Shown here piece after piece: positions 1 to 11,300 of a stretch of DNA of 64,000 nt. A model generated the notes under the pieces. The model worked only from the letters and a program-made list of their open reading frames with translations, was not told the origin of the DNA and searched no databases. The stretch is from Turbatrix aceti (taxonomy: Eukaryota; Nematoda; Chromadorea; Rhabditida; Panagrolaimidae). The translations under genes were made by a program, and so were the position numbers. Location: NCBI GenBank assembly GCA_963969345.1, contig OZ017770.1:2117246-2181245 (forward strand), given 5' to 3'. Within the stretch, counting starts at the first letter, position 1. Every line of letters starts with the position of its first letter.

Positions 1-103
1 AAAAATATAGCAATGATACAAAGGTACGGTCATTCGGTATCAAAATAGCAAACAATACCACCGAAAAGTATGTGCAGATCAACAAAAAAAGGTAAAAACT
101 AAC

Positions 104-875
104 CTTGGCAAACGAAAAAACGCCGGCCAAGCTGCTGTCCATATCCACATCCTGGTTTGCGGCCACAGGCGTTGTCTTGACAGCGGGTGAACCAGATTTG
201 ACAACTGGCGACACGTTAACAGCACCAGCACTGTCGTTGATTCCGCCGCGCGGGGTGCTGGAGTGAACGCTTTGGAAACTGTTGTTGCCCGACGGCGAAC
301 CAGCGATGCCAAAGAACTTATTCGGATCAGCCTGTTGGTTGTTGTCGGGGCGACGAATCGGTCCTCGAATGTAGTCTTCTTTCGAGCGCTGAGCAGGCTT
401 CATGCCGTCCTCGAATGCATCCAAGTTCTGAGCAAGGAGGCTGAGACGATTCTTCAGACCAGTTGGTACGGTGGTGGTGACAGACGTCGCGGTAACGGAG
501 ACCGCCGACACGCTGCTCAGTCGAGAGGTTTCCATCGTATTATTGCTCTCTGAAAAATATAATGAAGAGAAGGCACGACACTGAGAAAAGCTCACCGTTC
601 GGGTTAGTAGTCGACTTGTCTTGTTCCTTGTCGTTCAGAACCGGTGATTCATGGGTCTCGACGTGACTGGAAGTTGTCTGCCGTTCAGAAATATCCATGA
701 CCTCTGAAATCATGTAAGAAGGTAAAAATATGCATGTGATTGAAAAAATAAACTAACCGCTAGTATCCATCGACGTGATAATTACGTTCCGGTTGTTAGC
801 GCGCTGTAGCAAATCCTGAAAAACAAGCGCGATCACAAAACGTTGACACTCGCCAATACCTACCTCAAAATCCAT
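104..875 (-). CDS. Hypothetical protein, N-terminal part (runs off left edge)
   Basis: Four exons are visible (864-875, 758-815, 596-703, 104-549), all with GT-AG borders and compatible phases, giving 208 codons. The last donor at 103 opens an intron that finds no acceptor before base 1, so the gene continues outside the window. The protein begins MDFEDLLQRA and is rich in Ser, Thr, Asn, Gln and Asp. One better-ordered stretch (LKNRLSLLAQNLDAFEDG, then KEDYIRGPIRRP) lies around residues 90-130. There is no signal peptide or membrane segment, so it is probably an intracellular, largely disordered protein. A further acceptor (TTTGTTTCAG) ends at about 916, upstream of the ATG, and is either a 5'UTR intron end or a trans-splice site. 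I do not recognise the family. Confidence 0.6.
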
Positions 876-2132
876 TAGTTAGTAACACACGGTAGGCGTC
901 AGAAGATCTGTACACTGAAACAAAAGCAAGGTTAGAGGCACAAAAATCACCGCATCGATTGGAAAAAAGGAGAGATCGATCGGTCGCACAAATGCCAATG
1001 CCGAAGAGCGCAACAACAAGCAACTAAAATGGTGCGTCACAGCGAAAGTGCAATCGGCATGAATTACCCGCCAAAAAAGACTGCGGACGCGACAGCGCAA
1101 AATAGAAGAATGCCAAACGCGCACTAAAAAAGGTCCAATTGCGGACAAAAAGCGAGGCAATATACTAAATAAGACTCGGGGATCAAAATAGAAGCAAATT
1201 AATTCAAAATTAAAGTAAAGTAACGGCATCTACGTACACAAGAAGAAAAAAGACAGCGTCTCAAACGCCAACTCGTACAACAGCTGTCGACGCGAGCTTT
1301 TGTGTTCGATCGGGCAGAAAAACGCCCGCCAAAAATTGAACGACTTCCAGGGCGCGTTTTTCTTCAAGTTCGTCACAGAACCAGCATGCGCAGTCGCACA
1401 GTGACATGTACTGCGACCTGATCTTTATTGGTGAATAATTATTCAAATAATGAGCACTTAATTTCCGGCAACAAGGTCAGTGCTGTGAGGTAACACAATG
1501 CATAAAATCATGTTGTTTGTCGGGTGAGATTGTTTTTGTTTGCCGAGGATCGTTACACCCTTGTGACGTACACGATAGCGTAATTATGCTGCCGTCATGG
1601 CCACTATGTATGCTAATTTGTTTGTTAAACAATAGTTCAATATGTTGCTTGCGTTATCAGAACCTGTTTTCAAATCGTGAGCCTGACATAACGGCCGATT
1701 TGTATGGCAATATCGTTAATCACACTTTGCATGAAAAATACCCGGTGGTGATATCTTTTGACCATTATTATCACTTTTCTTGACGCTATTTGAGACAAAA
1801 TCATGTCGAGTTGACTAAACATAATACAATGGCATCTGAAGCAGGTTTCTTTTCAGAGGAAGGATCGTTATCCGTCAATAACGATCCTCAACTGTGACGT
1901 ACAAGTTGCGACATTTTTTGGCCATTTCCAATCACTTCTCTTACTCTACTTGAGATAAGATTGCGTCGAATCTTAGTTTATATCTCTATATAGTTAATCG
2001 AACAAACATTGTGCTAATGTAAGCACTAATGACAGTTCGCTCCCTCACCACTCCGATACACAATATTTAGACTTTATTACTGCAAATCCACAATAAATAT
2101 ATTCCGACCCATAAAGTTACAAATTCGAAGCA
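876..2132. other. Intergenic, no gene seen
   Basis: The open frames here (for example 879-1229 and 1261-1446 on the minus strand) have no splice partners, conserved motifs or convincing composition. The only structure I see is the perfect hairpin at 1861-1888. A minus-strand AATAAA near 2072 is likely the poly(A) signal of the DPM3 gene. Confidence 0.5.
1861..1888. repeat. Perfect 11-bp stem hairpin
   Basis: AGGATCGTTAT (1861-1871) and ATAACGATCCT (1878-1888) are exact reverse complements separated by the 6-nt loop CCGTCA. No gene overlaps it. The function is unknown; it could be a MITE end remnant or a protein-binding site. Confidence 0.6.
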
Positions 2133-2498
2133 TTAAATGACCTTCTTGCTGGACAAGAAGTTTCGAGCCTCTTCAATTTCCTGGGTCAGCTCCGTCTTAG
2201 CGTCCGTGCAGGAGTTGAAGCTCGCTGCCATCTTCACGACTGTGAACGCGGCATAAATCTAAATAACAGATGTTTACTGCCGTCAAGTATTCAAAATTAC
2301 CAAAAACTTACGCCGTACAAAACAATTCCAACCAAAATTCCCTAAAAGCAAAACAAACTTGATGGAACCAAATAAAGCCTATATAAAACAAACCTTGAGA
2401 CCTGTCCGCAAGCCGATTCCAAGAAAGTAGACCATGATCACGCCGATCAGCGCAATACGGCCAAACTGGACAGAGCGTAGGTAAAGTTCGGTAGCCAT
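2133..2498 (-). CDS. DPM3: Dolichol-phosphate mannosyltransferase subunit 3 (DPM3)
   Basis: Three exons (2394-2498, 2312-2341, 2133-2258) encode 86 aa, slightly shorter than the ~92-aa mammalian protein. Two hydrophobic helices lie near residues 12-30 and 34-52. They are followed by a cytosolic coiled-coil tail, FNSCTDAKTELTQEIEEAR, that matches the family signature (F-x2-C-x2-A-x2-EL-x2-I-x-EAR). DPM3 is the ER-membrane anchor that holds the catalytic DPM1 subunit at the ER face, supplying dolichol-phosphate-mannose for N-glycans, GPI anchors and O-mannosylation. The start is the only ATG in the first exon and sits directly after TCACAG, a possible trans-splice acceptor. The gene is small and divergent in its membrane part; identification rests on the tail and topology. 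Confidence 0.8.
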
Positions 2499-2948
2499 CT
2501 GTGACGTGGTTGAGGCGAATAAATCCACACGTTTATGTTTGATCACGGAAAAGTGAGTCAAGAAAGCCAGTGTGCAAGCTTGTTGGCTTGGCAAAACGCG
2601 ACACAAATTGTGCTGCGTTGTTCATTCATATTCCGCGTCACTATTAGCTCAACGGCGATTCGAACCCATATCGCCGCATCCAGGTTTCTTTGCTTCCTTT
2701 TGTGGCGTTATTTACCTCACGGACGACACGAGTTTTATAACTGGCAGTCCGTGTTGCGCGTTTTTGTATTGTCTTACCCGTGTATCAGTTTTTGCGCCAC
2801 TTTTCTGTGTTTTTGTTATGCTATGCGAGTTGGAACCACCCATTTTTATTTATTAGGTCAGGATGTGTCACACATTATGGATATCTGTTACAATGGTGTG
2901 TGATAGTTTGAGACATCAGAAAATTTTTGGTAGATGTTTTCGTCGTGA
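2499..2948. other. Intergenic, no gene seen
   Basis: This spacer lies between the DPM3 start and the stop of the Gly/Met-rich gene, both on the minus strand. Plus-strand ORFs of 94 and 122 codons cross it but lack motifs and splice context. Confidence 0.5.
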
Positions 2949-3583
2949 TTAAGGCTGTTTTTGAACAATTGTCTTGGACTCGGGGTTCTTTTCAGTGTCT
3001 AGCGTTTTTACGCCTTGTGCACCACAACGACCATGACTGCAACCGTTTGCACGAGGTCTGTAGCTGGGGCTGTTGTCGGAGTTGATTCTGCTTGAATCTC
3101 TGTCTGTAACGTCCACTTATTATTTATTCCATTACGTTTATTCCTACCAAAAGTTGGTCGACCAAAAGCAGATCCTGAGTTGGGGTAGTTGTACGAAGAC
3201 ATCGGGTTGTTGCCATACATACCGCCTCCCATTCCGGGGTATCCGCCATAGTTTCCGAAACCTCCGTTCATGGGATTTATGGGACCCATGGGATTGACGC
3301 TGTCCATGAACGGATTCATGAGCATGCCGTTGAATCCCTGGTTCATCATACCACCCATACCTCCGCCCATTCCGCCTCCCATACCTCCACCACCCATGCC
3401 GTATCCACCATAGGCGCCGTACATGCCGTAGGGCGAGAAGTCTGAAATAAATCATTTGTTAGCTGCATTCTGCAACTTGTGCAACAAACCATAGGGATTG
3501 TTGAACATGCCGAAACCATTAAACATTTGACCCGAACAAATGGTCAAAAATCCGAGGACAAAAATTGAAGACTTGAAATTCAT
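2949..3583 (-). CDS. Secreted Gly/Met-rich protein
   Basis: Exons 3490-3583, 3148-3441 and 2949-3103 encode 180 aa. Residues 1-18 form a signal peptide (MNFKSSIFVLGFLTICSG). The body is Gly/Met/Asn/Tyr-rich with GGGMGGGMGG-type runs, followed by a short basic region and a tail containing NGCSHGRCGAQG. The 44-nt intron 3104-3147 was inferred because removing it replaces an incongruous reading with a Ser/Arg-rich tail and gives a clean stop at 2949; if it is retained, translation stops at 3008 instead. A TATA box lies 52 nt upstream of the ATG. It is probably an extracellular or cuticle-associated low-complexity protein. I know no family for it. Confidence 0.65.
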
Positions 3584-3634
3584 GATGGGTTCAAACGGAT
3601 AGATAGAATAAGTGAAGATGGATGATGCACTCTC

Positions 3635-3643
3635 CCTTTTATA
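3635..3643 (-). promoter_or_regulatory. TATA box of the Gly/Met-rich gene
   Basis: The minus strand reads TATAAAAGG. It is 52 nt upstream of the ATG at 3583, which leaves room for a short leader. Confidence 0.6.
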
Positions 3644-4311
3644 TTCAACGCTTTTTAAAGTGGTCAGTAGTCTGAAAAAATCTGAACTTGTCTATGTGAA
3701 TTGTATTGTTGTTGACGCGTGATATGAGAACACTTGAACTCGATGACTGAACATTGCATGCGCCTTGTAAGGCAATAATACTCCTTTATACATAACGTCA
3801 AGCTTTTTCAGTTCGATTCAATTTATGCTCACGCTCAATGTTTTGTTTTCTCAATTGCGTTCTTCAAGACTTTTCACTGTTACTCACAAGTGACATGGTT
3901 TCAACATTCTGCAAAACAAAAACATAAATTGCTTTTTTTTACCTTTGATTGGTTAATGACCAGTCCAGTGAACGAGCAGTTGCACTTGGTGAACCGAACC
4001 GCATTGTCAAAAACAGGTGCACTAATTTAGTTTCTGGAAGAAAGTCAAAGTGTGTCACACTTTGCCAAACTTTATGCTAAGATACGTAGTACTGCGTTAC
4101 TTTTCTGACATTTTCTTCCGCGCTAAAGTTCTCCGTTCGGTTTATATAGAGTTTTCTTCCTATCTATTTACTTCTGGTTTCTTCCGTTGATCTATTTGGG
4201 TGTTGATTTTTGTCTCTGCCTGTTGCGTGCACCCGTTCTTTTGTCTCCGAGTCGCTAATCCTCCTCGTGCCATTTAGTTTTATAACATTTTTTTAGCTTT
4301 GTTACTTGGTA
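3644..4311. other. Divergent intergenic region
   Basis: This separates two divergently transcribed low-complexity protein genes. It contains the minus-strand TATA box at its left edge and a T-rich TTTTTTTAG acceptor-like site about 20 nt upstream of the plus-strand ATG at 4312. No coding region is seen. Confidence 0.5.
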
Positions 4312-5176
4312 ATGTCCTACACTCCTCAGCACAACGGCATGACGCCGGGATGGAACGATCCCCCGCCGACGGTCGAAGGCACGATTTTGAAGCCATCGCT
4401 TGTTTTTCGTCGTCACGCTCGCCTGGTCGATCCGTCTATCCAGGGCGGTGGTGTAAGTTTATTTGCATTTAGTTATGAATCTGGTTTACTGGATTATCTT
4501 TAGGGCGGTTACGGTTTTGGTGGTGGTAGCGGCGTAGGTTTTATACTAACAGTTGTTTTTTTGTTCACAACGCATTAACCTCGCTTTTAGAATCCGTACG
4601 GGGCTCCTCAGTTTGGCCAGGGTGGCGGTGTGGTAAGTTTTTTCGCTTTTGGGTCAGCGTTGTATTTAATCGCATTTATTTTTTAAGCAGGGCTATCCGC
4701 AGCAGGGTTACGGACAGCAGCAGCAGCAGGGTTTTGGTGGCCAGCCCCAGGGATATGGTCAGCAGCAGCCTTCGCCTCAGCAGCCGGCTTTCGGCGGTCC
4801 GCAGCAGCCGCCTCAGGCCTACGGGCAGCCGTCTCCCATCCACTCGTTCCCTCAGCCGTCGCCTACCGGTCAGCCTTCGCCCTACGCACAGCCCACTGCT
4901 CCTGCTCCTGCCCCCTATCAGCCGCAGAATCAGGGATTCGGCCAGCCTCAGGGCTATCCTGGTAATCAGCCTCAGGGCTACCCTGGTACTCAGACTCAGG
5001 GCTATCCCGGTACTCAGGCTCAGGGCTATCCCGGTGCTCAGGCTCAGGGCTATCCCGGTGCTCAGGCTCAGGGCTATCCCGGAAACCAGCCGCAGACCTA
5101 CGAGGGACAGGCCTATGCTGGTGGTCCTCCTCAGGGCTATGGTGTTCAGCCTGCCTATCCTGCCCAGCAGATGTGA
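4312..5176 (+). CDS. Q/G/P-rich protein with YPG octapeptide repeats
   Basis: Four exons (4312-4452, 4504-4533, 4591-4632, 4691-5176), all in phase 0, encode 232 aa. The N-terminus, [19 protein letters not shown], carries a GWNDPP motif also found in SRA1/Sec31-type proteins. The middle is Gly-rich and the C-terminal 160 residues are Gln/Gly/Pro/Tyr-rich. Six tandem octapeptides of the form Q-A/P/T-Q-G-Y-P-G-A/T/N lie at 4940-5100 and are encoded by 24-nt DNA repeats. There is no signal peptide. Two or three of the exons end in Gly codons, so exon skipping would keep the frame. The protein may be a disordered, condensate-prone or scaffold protein related to COPII or RNA metabolism; this is inference from one motif. 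Confidence 0.7.
4938..5105 (+). repeat. 24-bp coding tandem repeat
   Basis: Units resembling CAGGCTCAGGGCTATCCCGG are repeated six to seven times in frame, encoding the QAQGYPGA octapeptide. Two adjacent units are nearly identical, which suggests recent slippage or unequal exchange. Confidence 0.8.
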
Positions 5177-5326
5177 TGCAGTCGTGTGCTTACCTTTTTT
5201 TCCGTTCTCCTACAAATCGTTGTTTTGTGATGGCAAACGCATCAATGAAGTTTATGCATTTTTGTGAGTCTTACAGTTGTGATTTTAAAAATACTAGAAT
5301 AGTTAGTTGCCACGATTTTGGCCAAA

Positions 5327-6997
5327 TCAGAGAGTGCTAAAAAGGGGATGCATTTTGACGTGCGTAAGGCAAGGACGCTTGCGCGGATCGACAGTCAGAA
5401 GCGAGCGGATGAAGTCGACGAGCACTGTGCCGTTGCTGCCTTCGATGTGAATCGTTTCAAGGCGATCTGCCTGGGCCAGCGGAGTAGCATTGATGACGCA
5501 TTTGCCTTTTGCGTCAAAGAATTTTTTGAACATTGGATAGTGGGCGAACGCATGAGGTTCGAGTTCACCCACTGTTTCAATTATTTCGGCTAGAGTGTCT
5601 TTCGGATTATCCGTCGTGTGGCCAAAAAGGTGCCGTCCACTTGCCAGGAAATATATCTAAAAATTTTATTTTTTACATTTTTTATTGATCTATTTTTACT
5701 CACAATACAACCGATGTTCCACACGTCCACAGCCTCAGTTTGACCGGCACCGAAGATGATTTCGGGGGCGCAGTAGCTCTTGGAATACCCAATAATCGGT
5801 ACGTTTTCCTCATGAAAAAGAAAAAAAATTTGATTGATTAAAAAAAACACTTACTGTGAACATGTCGGAATGGTAGTGAGAAAAGATAAATTTGGTTTCC
5901 CTATCTAAGATTCGTTCGTTGAAGCTGTGGAAGAAGACCCCGAAGTACTTTGGCAAGTCTTTGAGAACAATGTTACGGATCAGAGTTTTAACTTGCCGGC
6001 TTGTGAGCTTGGTGCTTTCTCCGCGGTGAGTTTTGATTGGAGCTTCGGCCCACGGCAGCGAGGCTTCAAGGTTGACCACTCCTAAATAGAGAGTATCGAT
6101 CGTCGCTGGCATGATGATGTTATGAGGGTAAACGTCGACGTGAAGAAAACCACGCTTCTTTTGCAGGTCGCGGGTCATCGTGATCAATTGATTAATAATC
6201 TTGAGGAGTGCGGTAAAGTCCAAGACGATACTGAACTCAGTTGAAGTATACATTTTTAATTGTTGAACATTTATTTAACTCACGGAATCTCAGAAGCGTG
6301 GATGTCAACCAGAGACATACCAATGGCATCAGCTTCATATACTTCGACACGGTATAATGTTTCTGCCGAGTAGTCAAAAGACTCAATGTACCGGGGAAAG
6401 AAACGCGACCGGCTTTTGGCAAGAAGAATGCAATCTGGTGTTTTCTTAGAATCTGGATCACGGTATGCGATCTTGATCCCGACGAACTTTTTCTTGCTAC
6501 ACGCGTAGGCAAGATGAAGAGAAGCGTTACGCCCGAAGTTAATGTGCCGCAAGATGATGTATCTAAATTGTCAGGATTAAGATAACCTTACTTTGTGATG
6601 AACAAAATTACAAAAAAAATAATGCATTTGTTTTGCTGGAATGCTGATTAACAGTGTTGTCGGTTCCGGTTAATTTTCTATTTCGAACTGGAACCGGCCC
6701 GGTTACGAACCAAAACCGAAATATTGACTATTTAAAAAACTATTTAAAAAGCACTTTGCAATATACTAGCAGTGTTATATGATTATTTTTTGTAAATCAA
6801 TAATACATATCCCCATGACTTACTCTCGGATACGTCGTCCGATTTCAACTCGTGTGACCAAATTGTAGAGCGTTTTGTCATCAGACAGAACCTTGAAGAA
6901 GTCTTGGTTCACGACAATTCCCCTGTAATCATGATATCAGAAGGAACATTTTCAACAAAACTTACTCGGCATTTTGGACCAACATCGGATTCGGCAT
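5327..6997 (-). CDS. Atypical protein kinase, probable pseudokinase
   Basis: Six coding exons (6966-6997, 6824-6922, 6284-6562, 5855-6230, 5704-5808, 5327-5656) join in phase to 406 aa. Kinase landmarks are recognisable in order: a weak glycine loop (INFGRNASLHLAYA), the beta-3 lysine in VGIKIAY, a catalytic loop HVDVYPHN in place of HRDxKxxN, and a late CAPEI (APE) followed by DVWNIGC (subdomain IX). The DFG position reads NLE, so the Mg-binding Asp is lost, and the loop Lys is Tyr. About 70 residues separate NLE from APE, far longer than a normal activation loop. The first ATG follows an in-frame stop. It may act as a scaffold or allosteric regulator; the nearest active group cannot be named from sequence alone. 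Confidence 0.65.
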
Positions 6998-8394
6998 CTT
7001 TAAGTGATTTTAAAGTGTCAGTGATATCCTGGAACAATCAATGTCATGAGCGGTCAAGAAAACGCGATTTCATGGTAGTGTGATTGCTAAGGAAAAGACA
7101 AAAAACGATTGCCCCGCTTGATACTAGCTGTCTGTAGGGCGGGATCAGACAGGGAGCTTGCAGGCGGCAATACACGGCCACATATGCGTCATGCCTATGA
7201 GATCGACTTTGTTTTGGTTTTCATATGAAGATCCTTAGCTGTACGGAAAATATTTATCAAAACACCTTACTCAATGTGCAGTAAGCATAATTTTATGAAG
7301 ATCTCGTACCAGCCGTTACCTTGTAGGGGTGAACGCTGCATCATAAACGAGAATGAAGCCAGACAGTTTTTTTCAATACAGCATCCGAAACAGTTTTTTT
7401 GCTAACCGTTGTCTGTCAATCTATAGAACAAGTAGATTTTTTTATAACGGAAACATATACAGTGAGGAACCGAAAAAGCAATGTGTTTTATTTTCATCTC
7501 AAAAGACTTTTTTTTTGCAAAAAGCATATTACACTCCATCAGGTAGCATTGCATAAAGTACAGTGAAATAAAAAATATTAATTATTGATTATGTATTGCA
7601 GATAGTTTCACATCTTTATTCAGCATAGTCGAAATCAAAAACCTTCTTACAGTGTGAAAAAATGTAAATCAGTTTGTAGCGTGAAACAACTTTTGAATGG
7701 TGATTTTTTAATACTTCCATGCATGCCATCGCTGTTTGAATTATTTCTTGAAACTAATGAATGCTTGTGTATTGTGTTATTGTTTTTTCAATCAGTCATC
7801 TTTTTGTTTTTAATTTTATTTCAGTCATGATGTGTGACACTTGTTTGCTGCACTTGTTCTACAGTAGTTTTCTGCATTTGTTCTCCAATGTCGCATCATT
7901 TTGTTTATTTTCCCCGATCTGCTCGCGTTGGGAAAATTTTTTTTGCAAGGATGTTTAGAAAACAAAAAAAAACACAACGAACGTATTACAACCATTGGAA
8001 TCCTTAAAATCGTGTTCCTTGAGGATCATGACTTTTGATCCACAACCGACTTTCGTTTGAAGTTTTTCGACCTGGCTTTTATTGATTTACCTAGTTCATC
8101 ACATCTGCGCTTGCCCAAATAGTAAATACAAAAACACGCGCATTTGCGTCTGAAAGGACTCAGTTGTTACCGCTTTTTTTTGGTTTTTTTATGCTGGCTT
8201 GCAAGACAATTCCGTTCAGAATAATTTTTGTAAACGACGGGGAAACGCGACTACGGGTCGCAACTAGGGCCTATTTGTAGCATAATTGACTGCGCTGTAT
8301 AAAAAACGATCTTTAATAACTTTTATAGGGTCCAACAGCATTTAATATTTTCTAAGCAATTTATTTTCAATGTGACTCAGTTAAATTATACTCG
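6998..8394. other. Intergenic, AT-rich, no gene seen
   Basis: Plus-strand ORFs of 67 and 65 codons at 7353-7556 and 7761-7958 are Phe/Ser/Tyr-rich, which is typical of T-rich noncoding DNA, and have no splice or motif support. Confidence 0.5.
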
Positions 8395-11300
8395 TCATGC
8401 ATAATCCGTATCGTCGTTCAGGTCCACACCCACAACTCGAGCACCCGAGGGGCATTCGTGATCGGTAAGCTCGCAGTCAGAAAATAGAGCTACGTGCTCG
8501 CCATCAGAGCAGTATCCGCGATTTGGTAATTGTTTTTTGCTTTTCGGGCGTCTTCTCCACTTTTTCTGAACGTCATAGCTTTTTAGCAGACGTGTCAGGT
8601 CATGAGATACAATATCATCATTTTTAGTCACACTTGCGCATAGCCAGTCTGCGAACATCCATTGAATGGCATTCTTACGTTCGTCATCGTAGCTGTTACC
8701 AAACTTGATAATCTCTTCTTCCGGGTTGTCGTTCTTTGCTAACTCGTTGATAGCGGCAGCCTCTGCAGCGGAGATTTGGCCTTAAATAGTTTTGTCTAAC
8801 ATTTAAAAATCATCACAACACAACAAACCACCAAAGACAGCCAATATCTTCCGAACACGAGTGTTAATGACCTCTGCAACATGCTCGGAAGTCAACTCCA
8901 GTGTGGTGTGAAGTCTGATAAAGTCACACGTCAGTTTGCCATTTGTGATAAATCGCCTGACCGTGCTGCTAGTGCTGTAGACTTCAAAATTTTTTTCTGA
9001 GTTTTGCTGGCCATAAATCTGACATTTAAATGATGCAAAGAACTTTTGAATCGTCCAGATGTTGACGTTGTTTGATATCTAAAAAAGAAAGTTCATGCTA
9101 AGCCGTTTAATTAAACACGTCGACTTACGTGTACCGGTAAAAATGTTAAAAGAAATTCTTTTGCAATAATTTTGGAATTAGAATCTCCCTGTACTAATGC
9201 CACCCACGACACGCCCGCAAGACAAAGCTGATTAGCAAAATACCGCGTTGACGATTCTCTGTCTTCATCGGACCACAGAACAACTAACTTTGTTGTCATT
9301 GACTTAATGCCATGCAGCAAGCTCATATCGAGCAGAATATCGCTTCGCATGCTACCCACGTCCAAAAATACGATACAGGACTGAGCTAGGTGCGCTTGAA
9401 GATGGTCCACCGTCAGAATATCCGGAGAGTTGAGATGTATCATTCCCTCGATGGACATTCTTTTCTCTGAATCGTCCACTACCAGAAGGCAGGTCTCAGA
9501 TGGTAGTGTTTGTGCCGGCGTTGCAAGTTGGAGCAGAGAAAACTGACAGACTTGACTTGTCGACGTTGCTGGCAAATTGATTACTGTTTCACAAGTTTGT
9601 AGTAAATGTTCATATTTTTCGACACTGATTTGTGACATGTCTGTTGTATTTAAAACTTGCTGCAGCATGGCTTGGTGAAACCTTGGCAAACTTGTCGCTT
9701 TTTCTTCTTGCTTGATGTAGGAAAATGTCAACTTGGCTGCAAATGACCTTTGTTAAATTGTATTAAAGGTTTACTAATTTTCTCTTACCATTCTGTGTAG
9801 TTTTCGACCATAAAAAAGTATACGAATCGACGTGAAATGCATAAACCATTGAATTTAATGCGTAAACAGCGTTTCTCACAGCTTCTACCTCTGGCTGGCA
9901 TGTATCAAATTCGACTCCTGCTTTTTCCATTTCTGATCTTATACTCATCCAGTAGTACATCTCTGCGTATCGCATAGCCTGCAGTGGGGACTGACGGTTA
10001 GAGATAATGATAAGTGCAATAAGAGCGAGATGTACACTGTTGTCGTTATTTGAGAATAGCGATAATTGTGCCGGAAGGGGTGGTGGGATAAGGATGCTTT
10101 CTTCAATTGCCAGTGCCTAAATTTTAAAATTGTTTTTTTTGTCATTGTTTTTCTTCTTTTGCGAGAAAAACAAACATGAGGATTTTGAAGCAATATATGC
10201 AAGACTAATGTTTCAAAGATAAATTGTTGCTCGTCACTTTTGAATCCATCCACCAGCGTCTGTGCTTCCTTATATTTTGCAGTTGCCATTTCGTAGTGAA
10301 TTTGAGCTAATTCTGGCATCAGGCTTCTTACGTCAGTGACTAGATGCTCATAGGCGTTGAATGCATCCAAGTCTTCTGTGTTGACTGAAATGAAGTCATA
10401 TTTATGGGAGGGGCAATCCTTAATCTTACGTTTTATCTCTTTTGAACATACAAGTTCCTGAATTTTGTCAATTGCTTGGTGCTGCTGCAGCGCATAGTAT
10501 TCAAACAAAAGCTGCTGCCAAATTAGGTGGTTAATATCCGTGACGTCTTTGGCATCCTCTTTAGAAGCCTGGATAAATTCAAGTAGCCAGTTGTAAGCAT
10601 CCGCGACGTCACCTATTTTGTATAGCGCACATGCGAGCGCGTATTGAAAACGGTTATCTACCTGTAAATCCCGCATCATTAACTTGCCTCTGCTTGTTCA
10701 AAATAGATACTTGCCATGTCAAAGGCTCTGCATTTGTAGAGTTGTGCGACCGCCTCCACGTAGTTATTTTCGTAAATGAGCATGACCCCTAACTGATAAT
10801 AAACACCGGGGCCACAAATGTCGTTTTGAACTTCCGTAAATTCTCGCAGAGTGACCACGGCTTTTTGATACCTTTGTGTCAGGTAGTACATTTCACAGAG
10901 ATTCAGGAGTATGGTAACCGTGTCTGAATGCTCACTTCGAATGGATAAGATTAGCGCTTGTTCCAGACACTGCGCAGACTTGTCTATACAGCCTAACTGT
11001 TGCATTATCGTAGCAGAATCACGCAAAACGCTTATCTGAAAGTAGTTTTTAATTGTATACTACGGCTCAAAATACATGAATTGAGACCTGGAGATTAATG
11101 CTTCCTTTAGACGCTATTTCTTGGCGCAATTTGCTCAACTTTACACACCAAAAAACGTCGTTTGCCGTTGTTTTTTCTTCAATTAGGTGACGAAGGGTTT
11201 CACACTTGTCCTCGACGTCGTTGACATACTGGAAGTAGGATACCTGCTTGCAAAAGTTGGCCAAAGCGCGACGTCGTTGTCCAAGTTTCAGTTGGCACTC

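Noticed and set aside
2640..2690. tRNA-like B-box (GGTTCGAATC on the minus strand)
   Set aside because: No matching A-box, acceptor stem or anticodon arm could be folded around it.
4938..5105. Regular 24-bp repeats resembling a CRISPR array
   Set aside because: They are contiguous in-frame coding repeats without spacers, in a eukaryotic gene.
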